A stretch of 64,000 nt of DNA from Psychroserpens jangbogonensis (GTDB lineage: Bacteria > Bacteroidota > Bacteroidia > Flavobacteriales > Flavobacteriaceae): contig NZ_JSWG01000015.1 of NCBI RefSeq assembly GCF_000797465.1, forward strand, positions 186,001 to 250,000. Direction: 5' to 3'. The position numbers and the translations under genes are program-made. Positions 45,301 to 52,426 of this stretch are shown here, in pieces. The notes beneath the pieces were generated by a model. That model worked only from the letters and a program-made list of their open reading frames with translations. It ran no database searches and had not been told where the DNA came from. The stretch's first letter is position 1. Every line of letters begins with the position of its first letter.

Positions 45301-46933
45301 TAGTACCTTGGGCAGTAATAGGAAGCGTTGCATTGTTTGTAACAGTAACTGTTCCACAGTTATCAGTAGCTGTAGGATTTGTAAGAGATGTAACTTCACA
45401 TTCCGCAGTTATATCAGTTAAAGTCGCCACATCTGGAATAGGATTAGTTACGTCAGTGAAAATAACATTTTGATTTTGGGTACTTGTATTTCCGTTAACA
45501 TCTTCATAAGTCCAAGTAATAATTGTCCCTAGAGTCGTAATAGGAAGCGTTACATTGCTAGTCACTGTAACCGTTCCACAAGCATCAGTAGCAGTTGGAG
45601 GTGTTAAGCTAGTTACTTCACATTCTGAAGTAACATCAGTTAAAGTCGCTAAATCAGGTGTTGGACCAGAGTTATCAACAACATTAACAGTTGCTGAACA
45701 GGTATCAGTATTTCCATTACCATCATCAACGGTTAAGATTACAGTGTTACTCCCTAAATCTGCACATGTAAAAGCTGCTTTAGATAAATTTAAACCCATT
45801 GCGTCATTACCGCAAATAGTTGATCCATTATCAATATCACTTCCCAACAAAATAGCATTTCCACTAGCATCTAAGGTTAAAATAAAAGGTGTTGCAATAC
45901 AAATTGCTGTTGGAGTTTCTAAACCGCCATCAGTAATTGACCAGCCATCAGAAGCTATCATATTAGCTCTAGCAGTTGTAGCGGCAACAGAACAGTATTT
46001 GCTATTACCACCATGGAAATCTACACCATTTTGCAGTGTTAAGTTATTCCAAGCGATTAGTATATTCTCATAATTTGAGGTTGAGAGTGTAACTGCATCA
46101 AACATTAATGACATATTGGTAACATTAGACACGTCCCAATCACTTAAATCTTGATCAAAAGAATTATTCCTCCTAAACATGCTATACATGCTAGTTACAT
46201 TAGATACATCCCAACTGCTTATATCTTGATTAAAAGCGTTTGCTTCATAAAATGTACTTCCCATATTAGTTACATTAGACACATCCCAACTGCTTATATC
46301 TTGATTAAAAGCGTTTGCACCGACAAACATTAATGACATATTAGTTACATTAGACACATCCCAACCACTTATATCTTGATTAAAAGAGCTTGTAAATATA
46401 AACAAATTTGACATATTGGTAACATTAGAAACATCCCAATGCCCCATAGGACTATTGAAAATAGTAGCGTTTCTTATCATTTCACGCATAGATGTCACAT
46501 TACTTAAATTGGGAGCGTCTAAAGGTATAATAGTATTAAATTGTAAATTACTACATCCATAAAAAGCTCTTTCCATAGAACTCCAAGCAATAGCTCCCCA
46601 CTGATTAACTTCAAGAATTTTCTGTCTATCTCCAAAATTGTCAAAGTGAATTCTAGGAAAAGTGCCTTGAATTCTTATGGTGTAATTTCCAGCAATTCCA
46701 AAATCATGAGTAACATCACCAGTAATGCCAAATTGATCGAAAATACCATCGTTATCCCAATCTACATCATAGTTGTAGCCTCCTCCAGTAGTAGGAATTG
46801 TTATCGATGTTGCGTTTGATGTGCCAGGGTTATCTGTTTTCCAGGTGGTAATAAACTCGTTTTGGGCTGAAACGTTTGTAGAATTTCCAAGTATTACAAC
46901 TATGAATGCAAAAAATAAGTAGATTTTTTTCAT
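36392..46933 (-). CDS. Giant T9SS-exported adhesin-like protein (3513 aa) with BspA-type, HYR-like, Ig-like and LamG domains
   Basis: The largest gene here, probably a surface adhesin. A signal peptide (about 1-23, NSTNVSAQ) is followed by BspA/DUF285 repeats (about 110-290; FNQDISGWDVSNVTNM units of 31 residues), a Cys-containing domain (about 345-420), ten tandem repeats of about 76 residues (about 420-1180; core AECEVTSLTPPTATDNCG and ITWTYDDGNGNTSTQ), HYR-type domains (about 1180-1590), Ig-like domains (about 1590-2680), a LamG domain (about 2685-2820, NFDGIDDSIML), and a type A sorting domain (about 3425-3513, VYLINIAGQVVGS; VSEGNYILKVE). The frame is intact despite the repeats. Its last 850 residues have the same order of modules as the 2536-residue protein. 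Confidence 0.93.
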   Translation of the reverse strand: MKKIYLFFAFIVVILGNSTNVSAQNEFITTWKTDNPGTSNATSITIPTTGGGYNYDVDWDNDGIFDQFGITGDVTHDFGIAGNYTIRIQGTFPRIHFDNFGDRQKILEVNQWGAIAWSSMERAFYGCSNLQFNTIIPLDAPNLSNVTSMREMIRNATIFNSPMGHWDVSNVTNMSNLFIFTSSFNQDISGWDVSNVTNMSLMFVGANAFNQDISSWDVSNVTNMGSTFYEANAFNQDISSWDVSNVTSMYSMFRRNNSFDQDLSDWDVSNVTNMSLMFDAVTLSTSNYENILIAWNNLTLQNGVDFHGGNSKYCSVAATTARANMIASDGWSITDGGLETPTAICIATPFILTLDASGNAILLGSDIDNGSTICGNDAMGLNLSKAAFTCADLGSNTVILTVDDGNGNTDTCSATVNVVDNSGPTPDLATLTDVTSECEVTSLTPPTATDACGTVTVTSNVTLPITTLGTIITWTYEDVNGNTSTQNQNVIFTDVTNPIPDVATLTDITAECEVTSLTNPTATDNCGTVTVTNNATLPITAQGTTTITWTYDDDKGNTTTQNQDVVITDVTNPVPDVATLTDITAECEVTSLTPPTATDNCGTVTVTNNATLPISGESSTTITWTYDDGNGNTSTQTQNVIIDDVTAPVADIATLTDVTTECEVTSLTPPTATDNCAGTITVTNNATLPISGEGSTTITWTYDDGNGNTSTQTQNIIIDDVTPPAADIATLTDVTAECEVTNLTSPTATDNCGGTVTVTNDVTLPISGEGSTTITWTYDDGNGNTSTQTQNIIIDDVTAPVADISTLTDVTAECEVTSLTAPTATDNCAGTVTVTNDATLPISGEGSTTITWTYDDGNGNTSTQTQNLIIDDVTVPIADIATLTDVTAECEVTNLTSPTASDNCGIVAVTNNATLPITTQGTTTITWTYDDGNGNTSTQNQDVVIDDVTNPIPDVATLTNITAECEVTSLTPPTATDNCGTVTITNNATLPISGEGSTMITWTYDDGNGNSSTQTQNIVIDDITGPVADIATLAYVTAECEVTNLTPPTATDNCAGTLTVTNDATLPISGEGTTTLVTWTYDDGNGNTSTQTQNIVIDDVTAPLADIATLADVTAGCDVTSLTPPTATDNCGGTVTVTNDATLPISGEGSTTITWTYDDGNGNTSTQTQNVVIDDVTAPTVSCQAITIQLDASGNATIVAADINNGSSDNCGSISLSISQTVFDCSNIGANTVILTVDDGNGQTATCNATVTVEDSINPIITCPSNITTTNDVGLCSAIVNYTAPTGTDSCATATTNQIAGLPSGSAFPVGTTTNTFEVTDGSGNTETCSFDVNVNDNEAPTITCSGIVTVNADANCEATSVTLGAPTTNDNCSVASVTNNLATLLPFPIGSFTVTWTVTDSAGLTATCDQTVTVVDNIPPTITCPSDITLNTDAGLCTASSVSLGTPTTTDNCSVGYNNDAPVAFSIGTTTVTWTATDGSGNTATCTQDVTVEDNENPNAICQNISVQLNPGFGSITIAPNDLDNGSTDNCTIDTISLSQTTFSCGDIGTNSVTLTVTDVAGNSDTCTATVTITDAADNASVTISTPNTIVCANTDVTFTATPIDGGTTPAYEWFINGISAGNNSAIFTTNTLNPGDQVYVRMISDLSTCATSKQSNTITLTVNPLLPVSFTLNASSNPACAGENLTFFVTGLTNGGSNPSYQWYLNTIPVGGNANSYISSSINNGNVISVEVTSNATCANPVPAEETISMTVDPDASITLTSANDDQLICNGGSITDIIYNITNATNATITGIPLGVTGTYSGGTFTINGTSTQIGIFNYTITVNGCGSITANGTITIGPDAVITLISPSEDISVCNDSTTMTPIEFQLNSGASGATLTSTPALPAGITGSFNSATGVYTISGSTTQAGAFDYTVTTTGCGPGDSISGTITVNNGIPTLPATITGPSTFICPVTEAIYSVPLDPNVDFYTWTVTGGFTITSGQGTNEITLAVAGFALFETITVSATNSCGTSTPIDRFVIFNFTVNDIDAGPDIYVCAGTTQVTMDGDAGGLDFDEWSWNDNGAGGSFSSTYVGQDCQFYFYNPACGFFCTVCTDIYDFSETSTYTIPASAQPGDVITISLLADSFFWCSDLESTMNIYILEDTDAEITSSDATICQGDSASVTFSGTPDSEVRYNDGSGDTWLPLGVTGTATINVSPTTTTTYTLNSVRYNESIYPGSNTNTCDTVLNDSVTINVNLPATVFAGLDVTVCEDDIIDLSSATLGGTNAVGSWGTSGNGTFAGNTYNLGSTDIFNSTVTLTYSNTPSDGLCPGLSDSMVITIDSLPTIATQPQNVNACAGDNISFSVIATGGGLNYQWYDPSNSPIGTNSNSITLNNILTTDAGNYYVIVSGTGVCATNITSNSVLLNINELAITTQPLTQTICLGDNATFNVTGSDISSYAWYFNGSPIASAFGASYTVTSATLADVGNYSVVISGLYCSDVTSVNAVLTISEPATASISYSEPAYCDTNPITSVILSGTNDYTGGNYTSTPTGLNINVSTGDIDPSLSSAGTFTVTYMTPNTGGCPAASTSTSVIINEINADANAGTVIPSADCDDVTVSLAANPITAVGATGTWTITSGQPIGSYSFSNTSSPTASFTGQSGVTYTLQWSIDNTGTCNDSSNQVTFTFANCGIFINFDGIDDSIMLNDNYNVNGDYSLEAWVKRDNNSTVTQTIISKRNANNLATGYDLSITNNRLRFRWNGAGSITSSQTLGNSRWYHVAITQRSGTYRMYIDGIEVNAVAGNSANNNIYNCLIGAIGRLNDTPINYFAGSLDEVRIWDTGLTTPQIREMMNQEIQSNVGAVRGSVLQSNIPGLAWGSLSGYYQMNQGVDITLGVLDSNCISAIPGSLLNMTSLQAETAPLPYQSTQNGNWNASNTWLNGTVNLIPNSNGVNGTPIDWNIVRTSHNVSSGDRNITVLGLLVATNTLSIENTNPMGGQSLRVTNYLSITSTLDLVGESQLLQDTGSIVNYSAGGTLQVDQQGTVNLFNYNYWTSPVGSNGSTFTIASTLYDGTTISNPQPLLWTSASNANPATSPKTLSNRWIYLYENYLENSYAEWKHINENSTIQVGLGYTMKGSGSASTDQNYTFVGQPNNGTITSPVSGGYQALVGNPYPSAIFADAFINDNSAVLLDGAVYFWEHAPSNSTHLLAQYEGGYAVRNLSGGLPAVSPPEINGEGTANKIPGPYIPVAQGFFVTGNATGGLITFNNAQRYFRTESTGSSVFLRGASTASASNGDDVNLNKSIRIDFITPENAVRHLLLAFIDNGNATDAIDYGYDAINTEVFPSDMSFNIEDEKFLIQGVGSFDKTQSYPLDIDLTNGGTIEIQLSDLENFEEDIDVFIYDTIEGTYTQFNDLSFQITLEAGNYSDRFFLVFQEDSTLSTIDNVLKDIMANYLQTNNEIYIKTPSSIQVKQVYLINIAGQVVGSWNAANLPLSDEIRIPVKNVSEGNYILKVETNYTTYNKKIIIKY
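43395..45670 (-). repeat. Array of ten tandem repeats (about 228 bp each) in the giant adhesin gene
   Basis: Ten consecutive copies of a 75-77 residue unit, each with a conserved AECEV and TDNC cysteine pair and a WTYDDGNGNTSTQ segment. Units 3-6 and 8-10 are closest to one another, while units 2 and 7 share TTQG-type variants, so expansion was not a single event. The long open frames on the opposite strand here are a by-product of the repeat. Confidence 0.9.
46110..46445 (-). repeat. BspA-type 93-bp tandem repeats in the giant adhesin gene
   Basis: About four copies of a 31-residue unit with core DWDVSNVTNM / FNQDIS; neighbouring copies share 50-base stretches such as CATCCCAACTGCTTATATCT. 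Confidence 0.85.
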
Positions 46934-47200
46934 AAGTTTAATTCCATAAGTTGCTATTTCAAATCAAACCACTTACGATCTAACCATTGAAATTAGTATA
47001 ATTTATTAATGCTATTAATCTGATATGAGGGAGACTACAAAATTAAGAGATTAGAATCTCTTGGATGAAAATATTCGTTTAAATGCAATTATTGACTTTG
47101 TATGAAAAGCAAATTCGTTAAACGACTATCTTATTGGACGAAAGGTTGTTAGGTGTTAAGTTGAATAGAACAAAACTTGAAGATTGACTTGCTTGATGCA

Positions 47201-47296
<96 letters not shown>

Positions 47297-47505
47297 GCTT
47301 CAAATTACCAAAAGCACTCGATGTTTCTTCTAAAATACTGTATGCTAGTTATCTAGTAAGATGACTTTTCAACGAATTTTCTGCTTTTAAAACAAATAAA
47401 ATGGCGCTTCGACGGTTTTCTAATTGCTAATTAAAAGACAATTAATATATTAGCGCAACCCTCTACTTTTTTACAAACTGAATTTTAACGAAAACTATGT
47501 TAACC

Positions 47506-50463
47506 ATGAAAAATTTTTACGTTACCCTACTATTCGGCTTATTAGTAAGCCACGTTATTTTTTCCCAAACCACCTTATATTCTGAGGATTTTACTGGACA
47601 AAACGGAAAAGGTATAATTGGAGCTGCTTTTGGCGGATCTAATACTGATTTATCAGGAGTTGACTGGACTATCGATGTCTCTTCAGCAAGTATTGGTGCC
47701 GACTTCTTTGGCGGTAATGAAGACTACTTTCGTGTCACTAGTGAAGCATTTGCTGCTAAAGATACTGATGGTAATGCTTTTTGGTTGTCGCCATCTTTCA
47801 CTATTGCTGGCTACGTCAATGTTAGTTTGTCGTTAGATGCGTTTACATCAGGAAATAATGACGCTGCAGATCTCTTTGTAACTCAATATCGAATTGATGG
47901 AGGCACATGGATAACTGCTGCTACAAACGGTAATTTAAATGATGACTTTAACCTGGTGGTGAGTCAAACTGGACTTACTGGTAGCACATTAGAAATTAGA
48001 ATTCAAGTTGATAACGATGCGGATAATGAAATTACAACATTTGATAATGTGTTAGTCGAGGGTGTGGTGCCAGCATGTTCTGGTATTACAGGCTTAACCA
48101 TCAATAGCTCAACATCAAATACTGCTGACATTAGTTGGACAGCAGGTGGTACTGAAACAGGATGGGAAATTGTAGTTCAAGCTGCTGGTACAGGAACGCC
48201 TGCAGGTGCAGGAACTCCATTAACAACTAATGCATATATAGACGTTTCTCTAAGCGGATCTACAGCTTACGAAGTTTACGTAAGAGCAGATTGTTCAAAT
48301 ACTAGCGATGGCTTAAGTGCTTGGGCTGGACCACTTAATTTTACAACTCCATATTGTAGCTCTGGAACATCTTCTTATATTTTTACTGAAGAGTTTGATA
48401 GCCAAGGTAGTTGGACAGGTGACATCACAACATCTAATCAAAATGGGGACTGGGAAATCCCAGACAACTCAGGATCTGGTAGTACGGGACCAAATTCAGC
48501 CTTTAGTGGTTCTAATTTCATGAATTATGAAGCTTCTGGTTCAACAACAGCTACAGCTTCCGCAGTAAGTCCTGCAATCAACTTAAGTACGGCAAATGCT
48601 GCTGAATTATCATTCTATTTACACGCTTATGGCTCAGGCATGGGAACACTTAATGTTGGTGCCTCTACCTCTGTATCTGGACCGTTTACGACTTTATTTA
48701 CACAAGCTGGTCAGTTACAAACAAGTAGTGGTGCTGCTTGGGAACTTGTTAATATTAGTTTAGGTGCCTATGTAGGTCAAACTATATATATAGAATTTAG
48801 CCACACAGGAACTGGTGCTTATCAAGGTGATATGTCCATTGACTTTTTAAGAGTTCAAACCTGTGTACTTCCAGGACCAGCAAACTATACATTTACTAGT
48901 GGTTCTTGGGACACTGATCCTAATGGGATCTCTACAACTATTGATAACATTATTATCGCTTCAGGTGATGCTACTATTGATACTAATACAGTTTGTAATT
49001 CGGTAACCGTAAATTCTGGAGCTGGCCTTACAGTCGATTCAGGTGTTATACTTGCAACTTCTAGTGATTTAACGCTTGAGTCAAGTTCAACTAGCTATTC
49101 AAGTTTAATATTAGATGGAACTGTTTCTGGAACATTAATATACGAGCGTCACGTAAATATAAATGGTTCTGGAATCACAGGAAGTAACGATTTAATATCT
49201 GCACCATTAACAGGTCAAGCATTTAACGATTTTGCGACTGCGAATCCTAATATTTTAAATAATGGAACCTTATATTTATTTGGTCCATATGATAAAGCTT
49301 CAGGAGAGTATATAACATACGCTGGAAGTGCCACAACGCCTTTAGACCCTGGTGTTGGTTACAGATCTGGAACTACCGATAACGGCACAGTAACGTTTAC
49401 AGGTACGGCTAATAATGGTACAATAAGTGTTGACATTCAAAATTTTGGTCCTGTAAAGAAACAATGGAATCTTGTTGGTAACCCTTATCCATCTTACTTA
49501 AATGTTCAAGCCTTCTTAAACCATGATGTGGGTGGTGTTACTAACTTGGCTTTATTTGCGCCATTTTCTGCAGCTATCTATGGATATGATGGTATAGCTC
49601 AAGATGATTGGACAATTTACAACTTAGCTAATACAACAGCTTCAACAGTCATTGCACCTGGTCAAGGATTCTTTGTAAGTGCAAATGCTACTAGTGTCCC
49701 TCTTTATGATTTAGAATTTACTCCTGCTATGAGAAGAACTGGTACAAGTGATGATTTTATTGTTGGTCGTAATGCCGAATTGATATATGTAAAACTTAAT
49801 GCTAGTACATCTAATAATTCATATACCACTGAAATTTACTTTAATAACAATTCTAGTCTTGGTTTCGATTTAGGATATGATGCTGAGCTCTATGGAACTG
49901 CGCCAGATTTCGCAATCTATTCGAATTTAGTTCAAGATAATAGTGATAAGGCAATTAACTTACAATCTTTAAACAGCTCTGATATAACAGAGGTAACAAT
50001 CCCATTAGGTGTAAACGCTAATCAAGGTGAGCAATTAACGTTTAGTATTGCTGATATGACATTACCAACATCAGTTAATGTGTATCTTGATGATACTGTG
50101 GCTAACACCATAACATTGTTAAACAACTCAGATTATGTGATTTCGCCAACAACAGATTTATCTGGAACTGGACGTTTCTTTCTTAGAATTTCGGAAGATG
50201 CTTTATCAACTATAGACAATAGTCTTGATAACATAGATATCTTTACTTTAAAAGCTTCGGATGAACTTGTAATTAGAGGACAGTTATCGGATAACTCAAT
50301 GTTAAATTTATATGACATTCAGGGACGCTTAGTATTAAGCACAAAACTTGATAATACGCTTTCACAAAACCGTATTGATGTTTCAAGTATTAACTCTGGA
50401 GTTTACATCGTTACTATTCAAAATAATAGTCAAGAGAAAACTAAAAAAGTCATTATTAACTAA
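47506..50463 (+). CDS. T9SS-exported multidomain protein (985 aa) with FN3 and MAM-like domains
   Basis: Predicted surface or secreted protein. From ATG 47506 (MKNFYVTLLFGLLVSHVIFSQ, signal peptide) it has a jelly-roll domain (about 24-185, SEDFTGQNGKG; FDNVLVEG), a fibronectin type III domain (about 190-285, ADISWTAGGTETGWEIVV), a MAM-like domain (about 288-455, EEFDSQGSW), a beta-rich region with LVGNPYPSYLNV (about 655), and a type A sorting domain (about 900-985, NLYDIQGRLVLS; INSGVYIVTIQ). An alternative ATG at 47497 would add three residues. It diverges from the giant adhesin and has its own terminator. Ligand unknown. Confidence 0.92.
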   Translation: MKNFYVTLLFGLLVSHVIFSQTTLYSEDFTGQNGKGIIGAAFGGSNTDLSGVDWTIDVSSASIGADFFGGNEDYFRVTSEAFAAKDTDGNAFWLSPSFTIAGYVNVSLSLDAFTSGNNDAADLFVTQYRIDGGTWITAATNGNLNDDFNLVVSQTGLTGSTLEIRIQVDNDADNEITTFDNVLVEGVVPACSGITGLTINSSTSNTADISWTAGGTETGWEIVVQAAGTGTPAGAGTPLTTNAYIDVSLSGSTAYEVYVRADCSNTSDGLSAWAGPLNFTTPYCSSGTSSYIFTEEFDSQGSWTGDITTSNQNGDWEIPDNSGSGSTGPNSAFSGSNFMNYEASGSTTATASAVSPAINLSTANAAELSFYLHAYGSGMGTLNVGASTSVSGPFTTLFTQAGQLQTSSGAAWELVNISLGAYVGQTIYIEFSHTGTGAYQGDMSIDFLRVQTCVLPGPANYTFTSGSWDTDPNGISTTIDNIIIASGDATIDTNTVCNSVTVNSGAGLTVDSGVILATSSDLTLESSSTSYSSLILDGTVSGTLIYERHVNINGSGITGSNDLISAPLTGQAFNDFATANPNILNNGTLYLFGPYDKASGEYITYAGSATTPLDPGVGYRSGTTDNGTVTFTGTANNGTISVDIQNFGPVKKQWNLVGNPYPSYLNVQAFLNHDVGGVTNLALFAPFSAAIYGYDGIAQDDWTIYNLANTTASTVIAPGQGFFVSANATSVPLYDLEFTPAMRRTGTSDDFIVGRNAELIYVKLNASTSNNSYTTEIYFNNNSSLGFDLGYDAELYGTAPDFAIYSNLVQDNSDKAINLQSLNSSDITEVTIPLGVNANQGEQLTFSIADMTLPTSVNVYLDDTVANTITLLNNSDYVISPTTDLSGTGRFFLRISEDALSTIDNSLDNIDIFTLKASDELVIRGQLSDNSMLNLYDIQGRLVLSTKLDNTLSQNRIDVSSINSGVYIVTIQNNSQEKTKKVIIN

Positions 50464-50484
50464 ACACTGCATATTTTAAATACA

Positions 50485-50517
50485 GAAAGCACACTTATTT
50501 TAAGTGTGCTTTTTTTA
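50485..50517 (+). terminator. Intrinsic terminator of the 985-aa T9SS gene
   Basis: AAAGCACACTTA / TAAGTGTGCTTT is a perfect 12-bp stem with a short T loop and a T tail, 22 bases after the stop. Confidence 0.93.
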
Positions 50518-50873
50518 TGAGCTACGGGTTAGCCTAAAGTTCTCTCTTTAATATATTGATTTGTTTATATGATAATCATGCTTGACTTTGTCATCTGTAA
50601 ATCTGTAAGTAAATGTTCTTGATGGTCGTTTAAAACATTTTTAACACCAATTATATCAATAAGAAAAATCTTTTTTGTGTGACAAATCGTGTTCTGAATA
50701 ACTTCATTTAATTTAAGCATAAAAAAAATGACTAAGATGTTGAAGCGAGAACTAGATTAACTTTCAGTAAATCTTAAAAGGGAAGTTGTACTACATTAAA
50801 AGTCAAACGCTATCGAGTTTGTAATATTTTTTTTAAGGAACTTCGCTTAAGAGCAAACTCTAGTATGTGACAT
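50518..50873. other. Gene-free stretch
   Basis: About 355 AT-rich bases between the T9SS gene terminator and the tRNA terminator. I see no ORF above 20 codons with coding character, no repeat and no clear promoter. Confidence 0.6.
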
Positions 50874-50908
50874 AAAAAAAGTCTTGCATTTTCATACAAG
50901 ACTTTTAC
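50874..50908 (-). terminator. Intrinsic terminator of tRNA-Met
   Basis: Minus-strand stem AAAAGTCTTG / CAAGACTTTT with a 9-base loop, followed by a run of T, 6 bases past the tRNA. Confidence 0.88.
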
Positions 50909-50913
50909 TGTTG

Positions 50914-50987
50914 TAGCGAGAACGGGGCACGATCCCGTGACCTCTGAGTTATGAATCCAACGCTCTAACCAACTGAGCTACCTCGCC
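50914..50987 (-). tRNA. tRNA-Met (anticodon CAT)
   Basis: The minus strand folds as a 74-nt tRNA: acceptor GGCGAGG / TCTCGCT with a terminal G-T pair, D stem GCTC/GAGC with loop AGTTGGTTA, anticodon loop TTCATAA, variable AGGTC, and T stem ACGGG/CCCGT. CCA is not encoded. The layout is that of elongator tRNA-Met; a lysidine-modified tRNA-Ile(CAT) is less likely from the stem sequence. Oddity: the T loop reads ATCGTGC instead of TTCRANY, so the T54-A58 pair is inverted to A54-T58. Confidence 0.93.
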
Positions 50988-51117
50988 ATAATTTCGGCTG
51001 CAAATATATAAACAAATTCTATGGCAACAAACATTAAATGTTTAAAATATTTTTTTACGGTTTAGTTTTATACTCAACAATTAATTGTATATATTGAGCC
51101 TCATAATAATTATACAA

Positions 51118-51510
51118 ATGGAAGACAAAGTCAAGTTCGAAATGGAGTTTCCTATACATGCTTCTCCTCAGCTTTTATACCAATATATATCTACACCTTC
51201 AGGATTATCTGAATGGTTTTCTGATAACGTTAACTCAAGAGGTGAGATGTTCACTTTTATTTGGGACGACTCTGAAGAAACAGCTAAATTATTGACTAAA
51301 AAAAGTGGCGAACGTATCAAATTTAGATGGATCACTGACGACGACGAAGGCGATAGCTATTTCTTCGAAATTAGAATTCAAGTAGATGAAATCACAAAAG
51401 ATGTATCTATCATAGTTACCGATTTTTCAGAAGAAGATGAAGTAGAAGAAGCTAAAATGCTTTGGGATAATCAAATTTCAGATTTAAAGCAAGTTTTAGG
51501 TTCAGCTTAA
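51118..51510 (+). CDS. START-like / SRPBCC domain protein
   Basis: Small cytosolic protein with a helix-grip fold of the AHSA1/START type, which usually binds a hydrophobic ligand or partner protein. The 130-residue product begins MEDKVKFEMEFPIHASPQLL, the normal opening; an in-frame earlier start at 51085 adds 11 hydrophobic residues and is less likely. Family-like features are LYQYISTPSGLSEWFSDNVN near 20-39, FTFIWDDSEETA, IKFRWITDDDEG and a C-terminal helix (WDNQISDLKQVL). The role is unknown. A hairpin terminator follows. Confidence 0.85.
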   Translation: MEDKVKFEMEFPIHASPQLLYQYISTPSGLSEWFSDNVNSRGEMFTFIWDDSEETAKLLTKKSGERIKFRWITDDDEGDSYFFEIRIQVDEITKDVSIIVTDFSEEDEVEEAKMLWDNQISDLKQVLGSA

Positions 51511-51532
51511 GTCTTCTAACTCATATAAGTTT

Positions 51533-51540
51533 TATATTTG
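51533..51540 (+). promoter_or_regulatory. -7 promoter element of the class IV aminotransferase gene (TATATTTG)
   Basis: Exact TAnnTTTG match 41 bases before the ATG, partly overlapping the first base of the terminator stem. No TTG at -33. Confidence 0.5.
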
Positions 51541-51580
51541 TCTCGACCTTTTTATAAAAAGGATAATCGAGACTTTTTTT
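51540..51580 (+). terminator. Terminator-like hairpin abutting the next start codon
   Basis: Outer stem GTCTCGA / TCGAGAC and inner stem CCTTTTT / AAAAAGG, then seven T running straight into ATG at 51581. It looks like the terminator of the SRPBCC gene squeezed against the aminotransferase gene. Confidence 0.8.
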
Positions 51581-52426
51581 ATGACAAATCTTAACGGCGA
51601 ATTAATAGAAAATTCAAGTTTCATTACAAGTGAGAACAGAGGTTATAAGTATGGCGATGCTGTATTTGAAACCATAAAAGCGGTTCATGGTAAACTGCTA
51701 TTTTGGGAAGATCATTACTTCAGACTCATGGCTTCAATGCGTATCATGCGCATGGAAATCCCAATGAACTTTACTATGGAATTCCTAGAAGCTGAACTTT
51801 TAAAGACGATTGAAGCAAATTCACTTTTAAAATCATCAGCAAGGATTCGATTAAATGTAGATAGAGGTGATGGAGGTAAATACCTTCCGAAGCAAAAAGG
51901 GATCAGTTATAATATTTCTGTGGAAGCTTTAGCATCAGATTTCTATTCGGTTGCAAAACAAGATACCTATACAGTAGATTTGTATAAAGACTTTTTTGTT
52001 GCTCCTGGATTGTTGTCTACACTAAAAACAAATAACAAGGCTATAAATGTATTAGGAAGCATTTATGCTGAAGAAAATGGTTGGGACAACTGTTTACTTC
52101 TAAATACCAATAAGAACGTTGTAGAAGCTCTAAATGGAAACCTGTTTATAGTTTCTGGTGAAACCATTAAAACACCTCCTTTAGAAGATGGCTGTTTAAA
52201 AGGCATCATGAGAAAGCAACTTATTGAAGTGATTATGAATTCTGGAGATTATACCATAGAAGAAGCATCCATTTCTCCTTTTGAACTTCAAAAAGCAGAT
52301 GAATTGTTTTTAAGTAATGTGATCACAGGCATTCAGCCAATATTAAAATATCGCAAAAAGGAATTTGCAACGACTATTTCTGAAGATATTATAAGACGGT
52401 TGAATATTAAACTAAGAGTCTCTTAG
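51581..52426 (+). CDS. Class IV aminotransferase (BCAT / aminodeoxychorismate lyase type)
   Basis: PLP enzyme of fold type IV, which includes branched-chain aminotransferase, D-amino acid aminotransferase and aminodeoxychorismate lyase (PabC). The 281-residue product has RGYKYGDAVFETIKA near 20-34, the PLP Lys about residue 152 in LKTNNKAINVLGS, NVVEALNGNLFIV, TPPLEDGCLKGIMR and a C-terminal LSNVITGIQPI. Size suits PabC or a D-amino-acid-type enzyme; the substrate cannot be decided by reading. Its stop overlaps that of the convergent yqgE-like gene. Confidence 0.87.
   Translation: MTNLNGELIENSSFITSENRGYKYGDAVFETIKAVHGKLLFWEDHYFRLMASMRIMRMEIPMNFTMEFLEAELLKTIEANSLLKSSARIRLNVDRGDGGKYLPKQKGISYNISVEALASDFYSVAKQDTYTVDLYKDFFVAPGLLSTLKTNNKAINVLGSIYAEENGWDNCLLLNTNKNVVEALNGNLFIVSGETIKTPPLEDGCLKGIMRKQLIEVIMNSGDYTIEEASISPFELQKADELFLSNVITGIQPILKYRKKEFATTISEDIIRRLNIKLRVS

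Noticed and set aside
43395-45670. Possible CRISPR-like array
   Set aside because: The repeats are coding units of about 228 bp without spacers, so they are protein domain repeats.
42108-46073. A series of 60-170-codon open frames on the plus strand
   Set aside because: They are mirror images of the repeat units of the giant adhesin, with the same spacing; the repeat composition keeps the antisense frame open.
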